Program-made: the position numbers and the translations under genes | The notes under the pieces: model-generated | The model's database searches: none | Seen by the model: the letters and a program-made list of their open reading frames with translations, nothing else | Told to the model about the DNA's origin: nothing | Shown: piece by piece, positions 22,001 through 32,845 of the stretch | Numbering within the stretch: the stretch's first letter is position 1 | Layout: each line of letters begins with the position of its first letter | From: Melanopsichium pennsylvanicum | Lineage: Eukaryota > Basidiomycota > Ustilaginomycetes > Ustilaginales | Reading direction: 5' to 3' | NCBI GenBank assembly: GCA_900208305.1 | Contig: OAPG01000021.1 | Span: 372,001 to 436,000 of the forward strand | Length of the DNA: 64,000 nt

Positions 22001-23229
22001 CAAATGTGTAACTCTTTCGACTGGTGCTGACGCTGCTGTCTCTTAGACGGATCGCGTGGCTGTCGCTCCTGATTCGAGTCCTGGTAGACGATCTTGACTG
22101 CGACTCTGCGGCCCTTGCGATGACCATCTACCTCGGGAGCGGATGGGTCTGCTGGTCCTTGCGCCTCGAGATCCCAACCTTCGCGTACAGTCGAAAACCC
22201 TCCAAAGCCGATGGTCTTGCCGAGAAGGTAGCGACCGGAGGGTCCAACACGAGCGCCTTCATCGTCACTTCGTGGCGGAAGGATGGGCACTGTGGTGTTC
22301 TGAGAGTCGTAAAGATGTGCTGCAGCGCTTCCGAGACCACGTAAAGAAGCAAAGCCGGGGGCCGCTGCGGACCCTTTGCGGGTATCATCGCGCATCAGTG
22401 AAGCGCCAAGACTGCGATGGCCGGGGCGTGTCGGGCTGTAGGACAGCGAGCGATTGTCACAGGTTGTCGAAGGCTGAACCACGCTGTTGAAACTGGAGAA
22501 AGCGCTGAGAAAGTCGGCAGCTGGAGAACGGACCGTGGGCGATGACGTGCCCTGAGGCATGGAAGTGGGCGAGGCGAAGGCTGACCCCGCGATGGAGAAC
22601 GTAGAAGTGGGATTCATGTCTGTGCGGAGAGGAGGTAGAATTGTCGACACTAACGTAGACGGCGGTGAATGCTCTACGATGGAAGATTCATTATCGTCGA
22701 CTTCTGGTGTGCCTGCAGCACTTCTCTCCCACCACATCCTAACCTTCGATCCTATGGACGTATCCTTTTGTGGCAACGCGACAGTGTTGACACAAGTATC
22801 TGATTGATGATGATCCTGGTCGGCTACCGCAGAGCTTCGACGTCGTCTGCCTCTCTTGGCCGCATCTTCTGGTGTTTGCAGTGTATCCGCTTCGAAAGCG
22901 GCGTCGTTTGAGGTGGATTGCGACGAAGACGCTTGTCGGTGCAGGTTGGATGTGGGAGCTGTGTCGGATTTGTTGTTATGGGAGTCGGATCTGGTGAGTT
23001 TGGCGATGGAGGCAGCAGTAGAGAAGGAGGCTGATCCATCTTGGGAGGGGGGCGAGCCGATACCGAGACGTGCTGCTGCTACACTGTTGAGGTCGAAGGA
23101 ATTGTGCCAGTCGTCGGCAGAGACGGAGGCGCTGAGACCACTGGGATCGAAGAGTGGCACTTCATCCTCGGAGGGAATCTGGAGCGGTACAGCCCTTGGT
23201 GGCTCCATCCGACAGCCTGGACGGCACAA
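19024..23229 (-). CDS. Large Ser/Thr protein kinase with split catalytic domain
   Basis: A 1,401-residue single-exon protein. Residues 1-325 are low complexity. The kinase domain starts with the glycine loop GFGGFSTV (about 341-348) and VAVK (Lys about 379). After PYCDQGNLLDYV there is a Ser-rich insert of about 130 residues, then HGDLKLENV (about 624-632), DFG (698-700), TAPEYL (about 754-759) and DMWALGC (about 791). A second large insert precedes the last subdomain (LLESDPRRRWTIDKL, near residue 1000). All ATP-binding and catalytic positions are present, but the usual HRD is HGD, making it a non-RD kinase. The C-terminal 390 residues are Arg/Ser-rich. The precise subfamily is not recognised. 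A second Met at residue 8 is an equally likely start. Confidence 0.82.
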   Translation of the reverse strand: MCRPGCRMEPPRAVPLQIPSEDEVPLFDPSGLSASVSADDWHNSFDLNSVAAARLGIGSPPSQDGSASFSTAASIAKLTRSDSHNNKSDTAPTSNLHRQASSSQSTSNDAAFEADTLQTPEDAAKRGRRRRSSAVADQDHHQSDTCVNTVALPQKDTSIGSKVRMWWERSAAGTPEVDDNESSIVEHSPPSTLVSTILPPLRTDMNPTSTFSIAGSAFASPTSMPQGTSSPTVRSPAADFLSAFSSFNSVVQPSTTCDNRSLSYSPTRPGHRSLGASLMRDDTRKGSAAAPGFASLRGLGSAAAHLYDSQNTTVPILPPRSDDEGARVGPSGRYLLGKTIGFGGFSTVREGWDLEAQGPADPSAPEVDGHRKGRRVAVKIVYQDSNQERQPRDPSKRQQRQHQSKELHIWKSLPTHQHLLPLLHHECVSLDRPHADQTLGSGTTAELLIMPYCDQGNLLDYVRSEGGAHTVILPSNGDQPFTIEDRRPGSGSWLAPSPARSSPQLSRSSSLKTSLDDPTWRHSGSRTGSGFIMARNLGPHALGRVASVSAASQLRTIPAGQEASSVASSPASAAGSVSSGSRLIRRTLSRASRSQGVPIDAAREIMRQLASALSTLHNKSHVLHGDLKLENVLGQDRTSWKQRQRLSTLHSDAGEGRSRQNSSGGLADSIDSLGASSISSKQTLDVTEAVMPCWRIADFGLAQVLDPAHVKGGVLGASGLVRALKEEAISTNTKHTTIQEKAQGDGRGGSLAYTAPEYLRAQGTPGSSSPAAAEYSRDEEELPQESPFAADMWALGCILYALLSGRLPFTDSFEPRLQMKIAKAQWELPPRLRRRAERLTTSSTSTLTSQQSASNRNSSVDRAGGIEPVGAADRFAFSQRRSASGAPRGSGSLGAMDLSASLPSLLPRERQATEPACGTLPKRMIAVHSDQVVGSAPGRADHLESFEINKVAKARADVEEDPESDEDTTVDPAWDGLSWDRAAARQVLRGLLESDPRRRWTIDKLCSSAWIRQEGVEPVPSPSPLPPGSAPQHSMSTSTRTDASATKGSSVGPERWSTPAAPTNGASERSAALFNMSQQPDFGEADADEQLQRIDRGRRSSSLARTRPAQLSVDSSASPSPAQSPTICMDEGDSANRRSRSTSRVSLRYRDSSRTRSTDVSGSSTPNRDRDPAWMSHHLASSLTSKTHTWIHASAQDRCDSPADSERRGRMTRSRMADLDENTTWNGEHDTSSASSLHRTNPIVIRGRSHSRSRSRNSGESCSPERFAQRSISRSRSNYSLSHEAGVGAQGLLYGRSVEMQPSIVPINMADHIQAQRSSTARSRSRAPDALAQILGRQRSRSRSRVRGSAEPAASNRSTPLLSTADSGGKMVELVAAGDGKISTDSEGDPQEARGRARDRR

Positions 23230-26200
23230 CAGTGCGGGAAGGCGACGTGATGGAAGGTGAGCTGCAAGATGGACTCAGACCTTGAATGTACAAGCGCACT
23301 GACGAGCTTCAGCGTTTAGTCTGCTCAACAATGGTGGATAGAAGAGCTTGCCAGCGATAGTGAGAATGCATTCAGCAGGAAGGGAAAGCGTGGGTGGCTC
23401 TGTTGGCAAGGGCTGAGTCGGAAGCGATGCTCTGTAGGTATGTTGTCAAGTGCAAAGCTGGAATGATCTGGGCTTCAGCCTAGTCTCGGAGATTCCCGAG
23501 ATACGTGTGTCTTGTTGGAAGCGCAGCGATGAGGGCTGGTGATGACTGAGAAGGAGGACGTTGTCCGTGCAGCCAGCGACTGAATTGTGAATGTGATGGC
23601 AATCGGGAGGGTGCCGAATAGCAAGCGGTGTGGAGTGTCTTCGGTAGTTGGCATTGGCTGAGGAAACGTGGAGAGGGAATAAAGTAGTTTCGATTAAACT
23701 CATAGGACCGTGGAGTGTATCGGCCAATTGGGCGGTTGATTACTGTATTTGTTTGACCTGTGAATTCGCGAAGACGAGACACGCTGAGCCACACTCTGAC
23801 CCTAATATTCAAGCAAATAGGTTGGCACCTGACCATACAGCTGATTTTTATTTGTTGACTTTCGGAAAGCAGCCTCCGCAGCTTGACAAAGTTGTTGTTT
23901 TTGTTGTTTTTTTTCTTTTCTAAGAATACCTTTCTTTGACAGAAGCCTAATCGATCGGATGGACACCGGCGAACCTTCTCATCACCAGTACATCAACAAC
24001 AGAATGACGAGTGTGAGTCCAGTCAAATCCACATTTGCGGTCACGAGAAAGCGAGGCATGAGCGACTGTGTAGACCGGATGACGCGAACCTGAGGATGAC
24101 TTTTTACATCAAATGCAAGCGGAGAATGCCGGTGTTCAACTACTGTTCTTGCCGCAAGAGTGAACGAGCGTGCTTGGGAGCTTTACGAGGCTGTGTCTCA
24201 CGCCCGCCCTTGTGATTGGAGATCAGGGGAATTGCTCTGAGCCAGTAGCAGATCGAACCGTCCAGATCCTTGCTCACGGACAAGGGAAGAGTCTGATCGC
24301 AAGATTTAGTCTTTGGCGATACCCCGATGCGATTGCAGTCCTTTGCCGAGGTTAGGCGTTGGGATAAAGGAGGAGCGCGTTGGTGAGGAGGGGAGGCACC
24401 TGAGCCCAGAGCGACAACGGAGCGGAGCGCGTTCTTGACGCGCCGTTTGACACTCGAGGGATGCACTGTTGGAGCCTCGAGAGATGCAAAAAGGCGCGTT
24501 TTTAAATGTTCAAGGCAATTGCGCAGTGTCGACCCGGGTGCTCTCATGAATGCCACTTACAGCTTACTGATTCTGATCCATCATTCGGCTGTGACTTTTG
24601 GACATGGAATGGAAACGACCGTGAACCCTCGAGGCAAGAGTGATTCTCGAAAACAATGGCGGTCATACTACGGAATCACTGCGAGGCATGTGTTCGGAGG
24701 TTTGAAGACAAGAGCCAGATGTTTTGGAAAGGCTTGAGCCGTACGCTTGCTGAAGGTAAGATGCTCAACCTCGGCTGCGTTCGAGGCTCGAGAGCGCAAA
24801 TTAGCTCTGCTTCATCTCTGGATGGCAGAACATGGATCTCGAGCCGCAAGCATGCTCTGATCCCGCAATCGGACGCAAGCAGAGGTGGATGGAAATTCTA
24901 CGGATGAACATTTGTCAAGGAAGCGACTCGTGCTAATGCACTCATCGGTCACACAACGTAATGAGTTATACCCAGCACCAGAACCAGAGATAGAGCGCGG
25001 ATTGGAAATGCCAATGCATTATGAACAAGGCAGGCTTGACGAAAGGATCATTGAAGATCGTTTCGAGCCCCTTTCTTCAGTCGTGCGCAGCCGCTCTGCA
25101 GTGACGCCAAGATTGGTACGTTACTTGTTTCCTTGCCAAATCACGGCTTTGAACGAACAAGGGCATCTGGTTCGATGCAGTCAAGTCGAGAAAGTGTGTA
25201 TACTGTGTTGGAGTTCGATTTCTGGGGTATGAACGGCACAGCCTGGCGAATCGTGTCGGTGTCGATGTGTGAGCAAGTGTAGCAAGCAATTGGTGCTTGG
25301 TGATTTCATTCCAAGCTGACAAAACGATGAAATTGTGCCAGAGTGTGATGAGACAGGCGGACAAGCGCAACCGTGATTGGCGAGAGGAGGGCATGGACCT
25401 CTTCGTTTCGTTTGGCATCGCATGTTCAGAGAGAGAGAAAGACAGGATGCGGGCAGAGTCTTGGATGTAGAAAAGATCTTGCGCAAAAGAGAAACAGAGA
25501 CTGCTGCATACCATGGGTCAATATCGCTCTAGATTTCAAGTGGGGCGAAAGCGGAAGGAAAGTGGGGGTCGAGATAAAGCGCGTCTCTCATCAACGTCGT
25601 TTGTTCTGCTTTCGGCACACACCAGCCCTTTTCATAGCCAGAGTCGCCTTTCACTGTACTATACGAGGTTAGCCGTGCCTTTATTCTTCATTCGCGTCGG
25701 GTTCTTCATTTGACCCGCTATTTCCTTTGTGACCATAACAAAGCAGGAGAGCAGCTCCAAAAGCAGTGAGCGCGAGCAACAATTCTTGCTGAGCGTTCAA
25801 GTCCTGGTTTCGAGTCTAAGTTGATGAGACAATCCACGCGACGAACAGACAGCCAATCTTTGCTTCTAGCGCCGCTGCAGCTGCTGATGATGCTTCTGCA
25901 TACGACAGATTAAGGTCGCGTCGTGTCCTGCTCGCATGTACGATAAAATCCACTATATTTACATCAACGTTAACGTTGGGTGTGTGCGATGCATAGACGT
26001 GCGTATGCATCCATGCGTCCCTTCTCATGGCTCTCGATCAGTGTTTCTCTCGAAGCAGGTTCGCAGATCGTGACGCCCTCGGGACCCTCTCTTTCCTGCT
26101 TGCCTTTTCGCACTTTAAAGAGGAGAGTAGTGAGCGTGTCAGTCAGTAGTCGTGTCCGTGTCTCTCGCCTGAACGTGTCTTGCCATATCCCTTCAAATAC

Positions 26201-26309
26201 TCGTCGCTTTTCCATCCGCGTCTCAAACCTCCTTTCCTTTTCTCCTCATCCTTCCATCCGTTTATTTTCTCCAAATCTCATTCACTTCCACCAACTTTGC
26301 CTGTCCAAG
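23230..26309. other. Divergent 3.1-kb intergenic region
   Basis: It separates the kinase gene (minus) and the small YABBY-like gene (plus). Open frames up to about 145 codons occur on both strands but none looks like a protein and none shows a consistent splice pattern. The last 100 bp are C/T-rich, as expected for the leader of the downstream gene. Confidence 0.5.
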
Positions 26310-26495
26310 ATGCCTCCCAAGAAGACTGGTGCCGCCGGCGCAAAAAAGGGCAAACCCTCGGCCTATAACAAGTACATGAAGGAGCAGCTCGCCAAGCTCA
26401 AGACCGAGAAGCCTCAGATCACCCACAAAGAGCGCTTCAAGCTTGCTGCCACCTCCTGGGCCGCCTCCAAGGAGAACCCTAAGAACAAGGCTTAA
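26310..26495 (+). CDS. Small YABBY/HMG-like nuclear protein
   Basis: A 61-residue protein with a basic start (MPPKKTGAAGAKKGK) and a single compact domain: SAYNKYMKEQLAKLK, then ITHKERFKLAATSW, then SKENPKNKA. This layout matches the small fungal proteins that hit the YABBY/HMG-box-like family, which are thought to be DNA-binding; function is not established. The ATG at 26310 follows a CCAAG context and a long pyrimidine-rich leader. The frame is open upstream to 25980, but that part has no protein character and is taken as 5' UTR. Confidence 0.75.
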   Translation: MPPKKTGAAGAKKGKPSAYNKYMKEQLAKLKTEKPQITHKERFKLAATSWAASKENPKNKA

Positions 26496-27638
26496 TCGCC
26501 ACCTCCTACTGCTTACCGATCTTCTCCTTCCGCGTCGAATTGGAGGCTTGACCACCGACCGTCCTTGTGACGTGTCCCGATGTGATCCTCAATCCACCCT
26601 TTTTTCATATATCGGAAAGATGTCTCCCCCGTGATTGTCGTCTTGGGCTCGTCACTGTACACATGATCTTGTCTTCTCTTCCCTCGCTCACTGTAAGTTC
26701 TGCGCTCTTATCGTGTCGCGTTTCTATCCCGCTCCGCACCTTTTCTTCTCTGAATCGTGTTTCGACGCGTCTCGCACATTTGCATTTACATCGTTAGGAC
26801 ATGTTTTTGGCCTGTTGGTCCTCCCCTCGGATTTGTACACATCAACCATGTACGATGTAGATCACGCGATAGGGCGTGGCGTGGTGGAGTTGGTCAAGTT
26901 GACCGACTCTCGTGTGGCTCAGTCTCATGCACATGATGGCTAGCACGCGAACGGGACAACTCGCAATTTGCGAGGGCATTTCTCGTCGAAATGCCGCACC
27001 GCCATTTGCACGCGCGCGCCTCCCTATTCTTCAACCGTCTTTTTCTCTCACGCGCTTTATCTTACCTTGAACTACTTTCGCGGTCGAGGGATGTCATCCA
27101 GACAAGTGTACGCAGCTTCGCTTCACGTTTGAGTCTCGATATCAATGGGGCATATAGACAAGCGCTCATCTGCCCTGTGTGTCATTCTTGTCGAATGGCA
27201 ACGACGCTCTGAGTTGCGCGTCGAGTCGAAGTGACCTCGGCTAGATTGCGAAATGCGTTTTGACAGCTGACCACGTACGAAAATCACTCCCCCCGCTTCC
27301 TAAGCTAACTCTTTCTCTCTTTCTTCTTCTTTCTCTCTCTTTCTCTCTCCCTCATGTATCTCTGTATCGCTCGTCTTTGATGCTGGTTTGCACCTTTTTC
27401 AGTGTAATACTACCACCCTGCTTCTCTTGAGCCCTAAAATCCGTGTTTACGTATGCATATGTTCCGAATGGTGACATGACACGAAAACTCTTTGCTTACT
27501 GGGACAATTGATCGACAGCACTCCGAGTTTGTCCACTCGATCAGAATCAAGATAGAAAGAAGCTTCGATTGACCCATGACGATATGCCCGTTGCTTGTTT
27601 GTAATAGTTGAAAAGAGAGCATGAAGGTAGTGAATGTA

Positions 27639-27679
<41 letters not shown>

Positions 27680-27819
27680 AAGAAAAAAAAAACAATAGCC
27701 GCGAGCGGCGCATGATACGAACCCATCCTTTCTTTCAGGAACCGATGTGGAGCACTGTTCATGACTTTATCTGGCTCCTCGTTGCTATTGCAGTGTCCCT
27801 TGTCGTGCGGCTAGTTTGA
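26496..27819. other. Convergent intergenic region with pyrimidine tracts and microsatellites
   Basis: No gene is seen. It contains the 3' UTR of the YABBY-like gene, a C/T-rich tract at about 27308-27355 and a compound (TG)n-(AG)n-A repeat at about 27639-27692. Confidence 0.55.
27639..27692. repeat. Compound (TG)n (AG)n poly-A microsatellite
   Basis: About 12 TG units run directly into about 8 AG units and then an A-rich stretch. Confidence 0.93.
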
Positions 27820-30066
27820 CTAGAATCGCTTCTGACGCTGCTGGTGTGTGCGATTTGATGAATCCCCTCTCTTAGCCGTGGCGTAGGTACCGAAAGATTT
27901 AAAAGATTCAAAGTCCGATGCTGTCGATGCGGGACTTGCTCGTCCACTCTTGAAACTATCGTTGCTGCTGTTGCCGTTGTTGTTGCTAGTCCAAGGCTTC
28001 TTGGGAGCGGATAATGCGAGTAGGCTCGGTTCCAAAGTGTCTTTCGCTGAAGCGAATGAGAGGAAAGATGGAGTCGGGCTACCAGTCGGCATCATATTCA
28101 GTGACGGTAGCTGCCAATTCGACGGCGAACCGTTTGCCTTTCCATCGTTGTTGATTGTATGAATCACAACAGATGAATGCGCCGAGGAATTCACTTGCTC
28201 ATTCATGCTGCCACGAAACGTGTGAGAATCGCGAGAGCTATCTCCGCCATACCGATTCCGGTTGCTCTGCTGGCCGTTGTTAGCGCGTTGGAAAAAGCTC
28301 AATGCAGAAGGAGAGTACGATTCGTCGGTGCTGCTCCCCGCAGTACGTATACTCGGCGACCTCGACTCCTGCACCACAAACGAAAGAGCCTTACTACTCG
28401 CCATATCAACCAGTTCCAAGTTGACAAACCTGTACATGCCTTCAGGTTGAACCACTACCGTCACTGGCAACTCCCTCAAGGCATCTGCTAACTCTATTGT
28501 TTCAACGATCCGACTCTCCTCCTCAACCAGCCTTCCTCTAATCAGACCTCCGTCTGTGATATCAAAACACCTGAAAATGCCGTTTTCTCGATTGATGACT
28601 GCAACATTGTTGCAACTTCTCCTTTCCAGTGTCGCCTTTGCCACCAACAACCTTGCGTCGTGCTCCCTATGATGCACCCTCCCAACTCTCAACGCACAGC
28701 TCCTTACCGCTTCCAAAGATCGCATGCGCAACACATCCACATGACTCATAGCCTTGGTAGTCTTGGTCAAGTATGATCTGAACGCATCCTGGTGTTTGCC
28801 TGATTGGTGCCTTGTCGGCATTGCTAGTGGAAGGAATGAAGTTTGTCGTAGGGTTACGCAAACAACATATGTCGCTGTGACAGCTCCGTTACCTGAGCAG
28901 GCTTCACATCGGCCTTGACGTTGCGAGAACCTACAAGCGTTGCAGCGAATGGAGCAAATTGTGTCGGAAAGCTCGATGAACGAACGCAATTTCTTGCGCT
29001 CGATAATCGCACGTGAGTCGATCTGACAGTCCCAGGGACTAAAAACCAGCGGAGGTGGTTCCTCCAGAATTCTCGCCGTTGGATCAGCAGGACCTTTGAC
29101 GACCCAAGAACCCTGCCGTGATTCGGTATACACCAACATCTTGAGCTCAGCTGTCTCGAGCCGAGAAAGGACGACAAGGTCGAAATGGGATTCGCGCTCA
29201 GCGAGTTCCTTGTCACGTCTTAGCATCGTTTCGTGTGAACTTGTGGTTGTATGGATGGAGGATGACTTTGTTCGGTTCGTGGACTCCGAATGAAAGCAGG
29301 CACAAGTATCGCGTGGCATGGGATCGTGAATTGTCTTTGAGCCTCTGGTTTTCTTGACACCGAAAGAGAGCTTTTTTCGCAAAATTTTCCCCTTTCCTTG
29401 ACTGGTAGAAGGCTGGACGGCAAGGAAGTCGGATAAGCCGCTCTCTTCCAGTCGATTCACCCCGCCGCTACTTGGCTCGTTCCTGGTGATGGCGGAGGTG
29501 GAAGTGGAGACATGATCAAGAGCAGCAGCAATGATACGTCTGCGCAAGCCGAAGACGCTGGGAGGTTCAGTCTGGGTGAGATCGATATCGGTATAGTCAA
29601 TGGAAAGTTTAGCAACCTGTCTACGGAGTGAGGTTTCGTGCCAGTCGAAAGAGGTTCCCATTGACGAGGACGACGTAGCGCTGCTAGTACTGGTGGCGGT
29701 CGAAGAGGAGATGTCTGATTCGACGTTTTGATCGAATTGGCTAGGTGGAGGAGAAGGGAGCTGGCGGACGAATTCGAATTCGTTGTCTTCTGCATCAACG
29801 TCCTCTGGTACCACTGAAGAAAGAGGTTTAAAGCACTGCGCTCTTCCTGACGGGTGTTGGTAGGAGTGTAAGGCGTGTGTATGGGCGACCGTGCTGTGAT
29901 CGCTGATGGAAGGTGTTGCAAAGGAAGAGTCGGTAGAGCGGTAATTGGTCCTGGCAAATCCAGCCTGGAGCCCTTCTTGAAAGCCGGCTAGGGCTGAAGA
30001 TTGAAGAGAGGAGCTTGGACCTTCTGTCTCGTTGGTTGGCGGTCGATAACGATTTAGGTCAGGCAT
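27820..30066 (-). CDS. Uncharacterised Cys-motif protein, SSUH2-like core
   Basis: A 748-residue single-exon protein. The first 300 residues are Ser/Thr-rich and probably disordered. The centre has SPWDCQID followed about 30 residues later by CNACRFSQRQGRCEACSGNG, two CxxC pairs resembling one zinc ribbon of the DnaJ/SSUH2 type. Further on, RIVETIELADALRELPVTVV resembles the region after the Cys repeats in SSUH2 proteins. The C-terminal third is Ser/Asn-rich and ends in basic residues. The SSUH2 similarity was judged by eye and is weak; the function is unknown. A possible intron after the Cys motif was considered, but the candidate (about 34 nt) is too short. Confidence 0.7.
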   Translation of the reverse strand: MPDLNRYRPPTNETEGPSSSLQSSALAGFQEGLQAGFARTNYRSTDSSFATPSISDHSTVAHTHALHSYQHPSGRAQCFKPLSSVVPEDVDAEDNEFEFVRQLPSPPPSQFDQNVESDISSSTATSTSSATSSSSMGTSFDWHETSLRRQVAKLSIDYTDIDLTQTEPPSVFGLRRRIIAAALDHVSTSTSAITRNEPSSGGVNRLEESGLSDFLAVQPSTSQGKGKILRKKLSFGVKKTRGSKTIHDPMPRDTCACFHSESTNRTKSSSIHTTTSSHETMLRRDKELAERESHFDLVVLSRLETAELKMLVYTESRQGSWVVKGPADPTARILEEPPPLVFSPWDCQIDSRAIIERKKLRSFIELSDTICSIRCNACRFSQRQGRCEACSGNGAVTATYVVCVTLRQTSFLPLAMPTRHQSGKHQDAFRSYLTKTTKAMSHVDVLRMRSLEAVRSCALRVGRVHHREHDARLLVAKATLERRSCNNVAVINRENGIFRCFDITDGGLIRGRLVEEESRIVETIELADALRELPVTVVVQPEGMYRFVNLELVDMASSKALSFVVQESRSPSIRTAGSSTDESYSPSALSFFQRANNGQQSNRNRYGGDSSRDSHTFRGSMNEQVNSSAHSSVVIHTINNDGKANGSPSNWQLPSLNMMPTGSPTPSFLSFASAKDTLEPSLLALSAPKKPWTSNNNGNSSNDSFKSGRASPASTASDFESFKSFGTYATAKRGDSSNRTHQQRQKRF

Positions 30067-30810
30067 GACTTGATTAGCACAGAATGAGCTAGGGAGCTTC
30101 TTTTTATGCTACAATATTGCAAGTGTTGCGTCGAACATAGGTTCAAGCTCGCCAAAAAAAAGGATCAGCGGCTTAAGGCATATATGCGTCCGCTCTTACT
30201 TGGATGCGGGAAACTGTGGACAGAGATGAATCTCTGTGCTTCAAATAGACGATCCGTGCCGATTGGCAGATAGATGTCGATCAAGTTATGGACGAACCGT
30301 GCGTCTTGTCAGATAAGCGGCGACGTTGGCGGGTATAGCGCTAAAGCTTGCGCTAGCAGGCTCGGAGTCAGTGCCTCGGATTGAGCGGTGAATGACTGTA
30401 GCAAGTCTACTCTTGTCACGGCTCGAAAACGTCGAGTTGAATCAGGTCAAGGGGTGGAGATGACGCGAAAGAACGCTGCGACGTTGCTGTAAGGGATGGT
30501 GGTGGTGAGAAGTAATAAATGACGATACAGATATGAAGGTGAGATGAGATTAGGTGGATTTTAGAGCTATATGCGTGATTAGGACGTGATGATTGAATGC
30601 GTGATCCTTGTCGAGAGAATGAAGCGTCCAGGAGCCGCTGTTGTGTCGACGTGCAATACAAAAAGAGGTCATGCATGCATTGAGGGGTGTTCGGAGATGG
30701 AGAGCAGAATAAGATGCATGACGGGATCCAAGAAAGCGGAGTTGGAATGGGTCTTTGGTTGGAAAGCGTTTATATTGATCGGCGTTTGGAAGGTAGACAA
30801 CGTAAGCCAA

Positions 30811-30860
30811 AAGCCACGTTATGGTTAGAGAGAAAAAGCCACGTTATGGTTAGAGAGAGT
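30811..30860. repeat. 25-bp tandem duplication
   Basis: The segment starting AAGCCACGTTATGGTTAGAG occurs twice head to tail with period 25. Confidence 0.93.
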
Positions 30861-31676
30861 AGCGAACAATGGCTTGAGATGATGACTATGATGTGACACG
30901 AGTAGAGGGTAAGCCTACTCTGACAACTTTACTGTACGCTGGCAACCATACGTTCCGAAACATGGAGCATTTGTTCACACAAGATAGCTGACCAACATTG
31001 TTGTGTGACCAAAAGAGCGAGCTCGTGCTCGGTCAAAGCCAACCATTGTCTGTGTGACTATGCAAGGTCGAGCCAGAAAAGAGACGACGATGATCTCGGG
31101 TTTCCAAGAGGTGTTGATACAAAAACCATGTACACATAAGCTCAACACACTCATGTTACTTGTTTTTCAGATATGAAGCATTCCGGGTTGCAAGATACAG
31201 CAGTAATAAACTACTGTACAGTCCACTCACACTCTCGTACAGTATATACTGTATATTAACAATACTGTCTCATTGTATGAAGCACGAAGAGCTGGGCGTG
31301 AAATGGCTGCCTGCCAAATGACAGCGATACACCAATTTTGGCTGCGAGTGTGAAAAATGTTACAACTGTTGCCATACTTTCGGAGTTTCCATCCGGCCCC
31401 GTGGGAAGATCCTGTCGATCCATCTGCATCAATATGCAAGCATATGCATGTATGTAAATTACACCCTGCTTATCCTTAACCGGTGCTTGTTTGACCCGCG
31501 GAAAGTGGGATTAGAGCTGGGTCAAATATCGATTTTCGCGGAAAAGCCCATTTTTCTTTCGTTTTTCCCGTGTACGGCTGCCTGGATCTAACATTCAGGA
31601 CAAGGTTGTCGAGGTTGCCCAACAGTACAATGTTGTTGGTGTCAGGGGCCAATGTGCCTAACTTGGGGTTCTGTTT

Positions 31677-31752
31677 GATACCCGGTGAAATCTGGGGTTT
31701 TATTGTGTTCGTTCGATATCCAGTGAAATCTGGGATTTTATTGTGTTTCAAA
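31677..31752. repeat. Imperfect 38-bp tandem duplication
   Basis: Two copies beginning GATACCCGGTGAAATCTGGG and GATATCCAGTGAAATCTGGG are directly adjacent, with a few substitutions. They lie just outside the LTR-like block. Confidence 0.88.
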
Positions 31753-31831
31753 ATGAAACCCGCTGGAAATGCGTTCTCTATCCGATTTCACTCTGAGACC
31801 CGCTGGAACCGTCCCAAGTCGACTAGCCCCC

Positions 31832-32270
31832 TGTTAAGGCCGTAGGGTCTAGAAACCGCGGGGCGGCTACAGCCGGGACAGGGTCTACGGGTACGGAGAG
31901 GTCGTAGGCGTAGGCGACACAGGCGGTCGGGGGTCGGGGGTCAGAGCTCACTACTGCGTTGCTATAGAGCTAACTAAGTAATACATGCGACAAGGTCCGG
32001 AGGCAACCTCATGTCAGGCGGGGGCGGGGTGGTAAGGTACAAGAGCCATCGGCCACCTCCCACCGCGGCGTTACAATGTTAGATTGCAGACGGTCGTATT
32101 CTGCGTACGGAGGGGCCAGCCGCGGTTGGGCGGTAGGAGGATCGTGTTAGGCCGACCGCTCCGCTGCGAGGGGTCCGGAGAGGGTCGGTCGGGGCCCGAT
32201 CACAACGATCGCTCAATCGGGAGGAGGGCCGAGCGCCCCCTCTTTGGACTCCGGTTGGTAGGCACTAACA
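31832..32270. mobile_element. Possible solo LTR or retrotransposon remnant
   Basis: A 439-bp segment much richer in G+C than its AT-rich surroundings starts TGTTAAGGCCG and ends GGCACTAACA, giving the TG...CA ends and short inverted repeat (TGTTA/TAACA) typical of LTRs. It has no coding capacity. The flanking pentamers (CCCCC and CTTAC) do not match, so no target-site duplication supports it, and the boundaries may be wrong. A 91-codon minus-strand frame beside it (31476-31751) might be element-derived but was not recognised. Confidence 0.35.
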
Positions 32271-32845
32271 CTTACTGCCAAACCCAATTGAATTAGGCGT
32301 GAACTTACCATTAACGCCAAGGTCACTCTATACAGTAACACTGCTGACACAAGTACAGTCAAATTTTTGGCAATTTTTATGAAAGTACATTAGCACCAAT
32401 GAATGAAAAGGCTGCATTGATCAAAGGTTAGAAGTTAGCAAAGAGCAGCCTCATATCCTTTGATAGCTTGCCTGATGCATCCTGTGATTCCTGATTTCAG
32501 AATTGCTTGGCTTCCTTGCAATTACCAAGTCTGCTTCTCTTTCTCTTTGGCAAAGACAAACAAAACAATTGGTGGAATCGAGGCACACAAATGAGCCAAC
32601 CAAAAAGATAAATGCAATGTTTTTTGCATTTTGTCAGATCGTTACAACTATTGTTTTCTCTGAACAAACAAAAGAAGGCGCTCGGTTCAACTCCTCCACC
32701 AACCCGAAACGTCGAACGGACGTGCGAGAAGGCGACCCTCACAAAAAGTTGACAGACCCTGTCGGTCGACGACAGGGACACCCTTTCAAGAGAAAGAAGC
32801 AACACCTGTTATCTGTACATCCATCACATCAGATACACTACCAAG

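Larger units (their letters stand above)
30067..32845. other. Divergent intergenic region with repeats and an LTR-like block
   Basis: It lies upstream of both the SSUH2-like gene (minus) and the prolyl isomerase gene (plus). It contains a 25-bp tandem duplication (30811-30860), a TACAGTATATACTGTA palindrome (31238-31253), an imperfect 38-bp tandem duplication (31677-31752) and a GC-rich segment with TGTTA...TAACA ends (31832-32270). No complete coding gene is seen. Confidence 0.55.

Noticed and set aside
25980..26309. In-frame extension upstream of the YABBY-like protein
   Set aside because: No protein character; the downstream ATG gives the family-like start after a C/T-rich leader.
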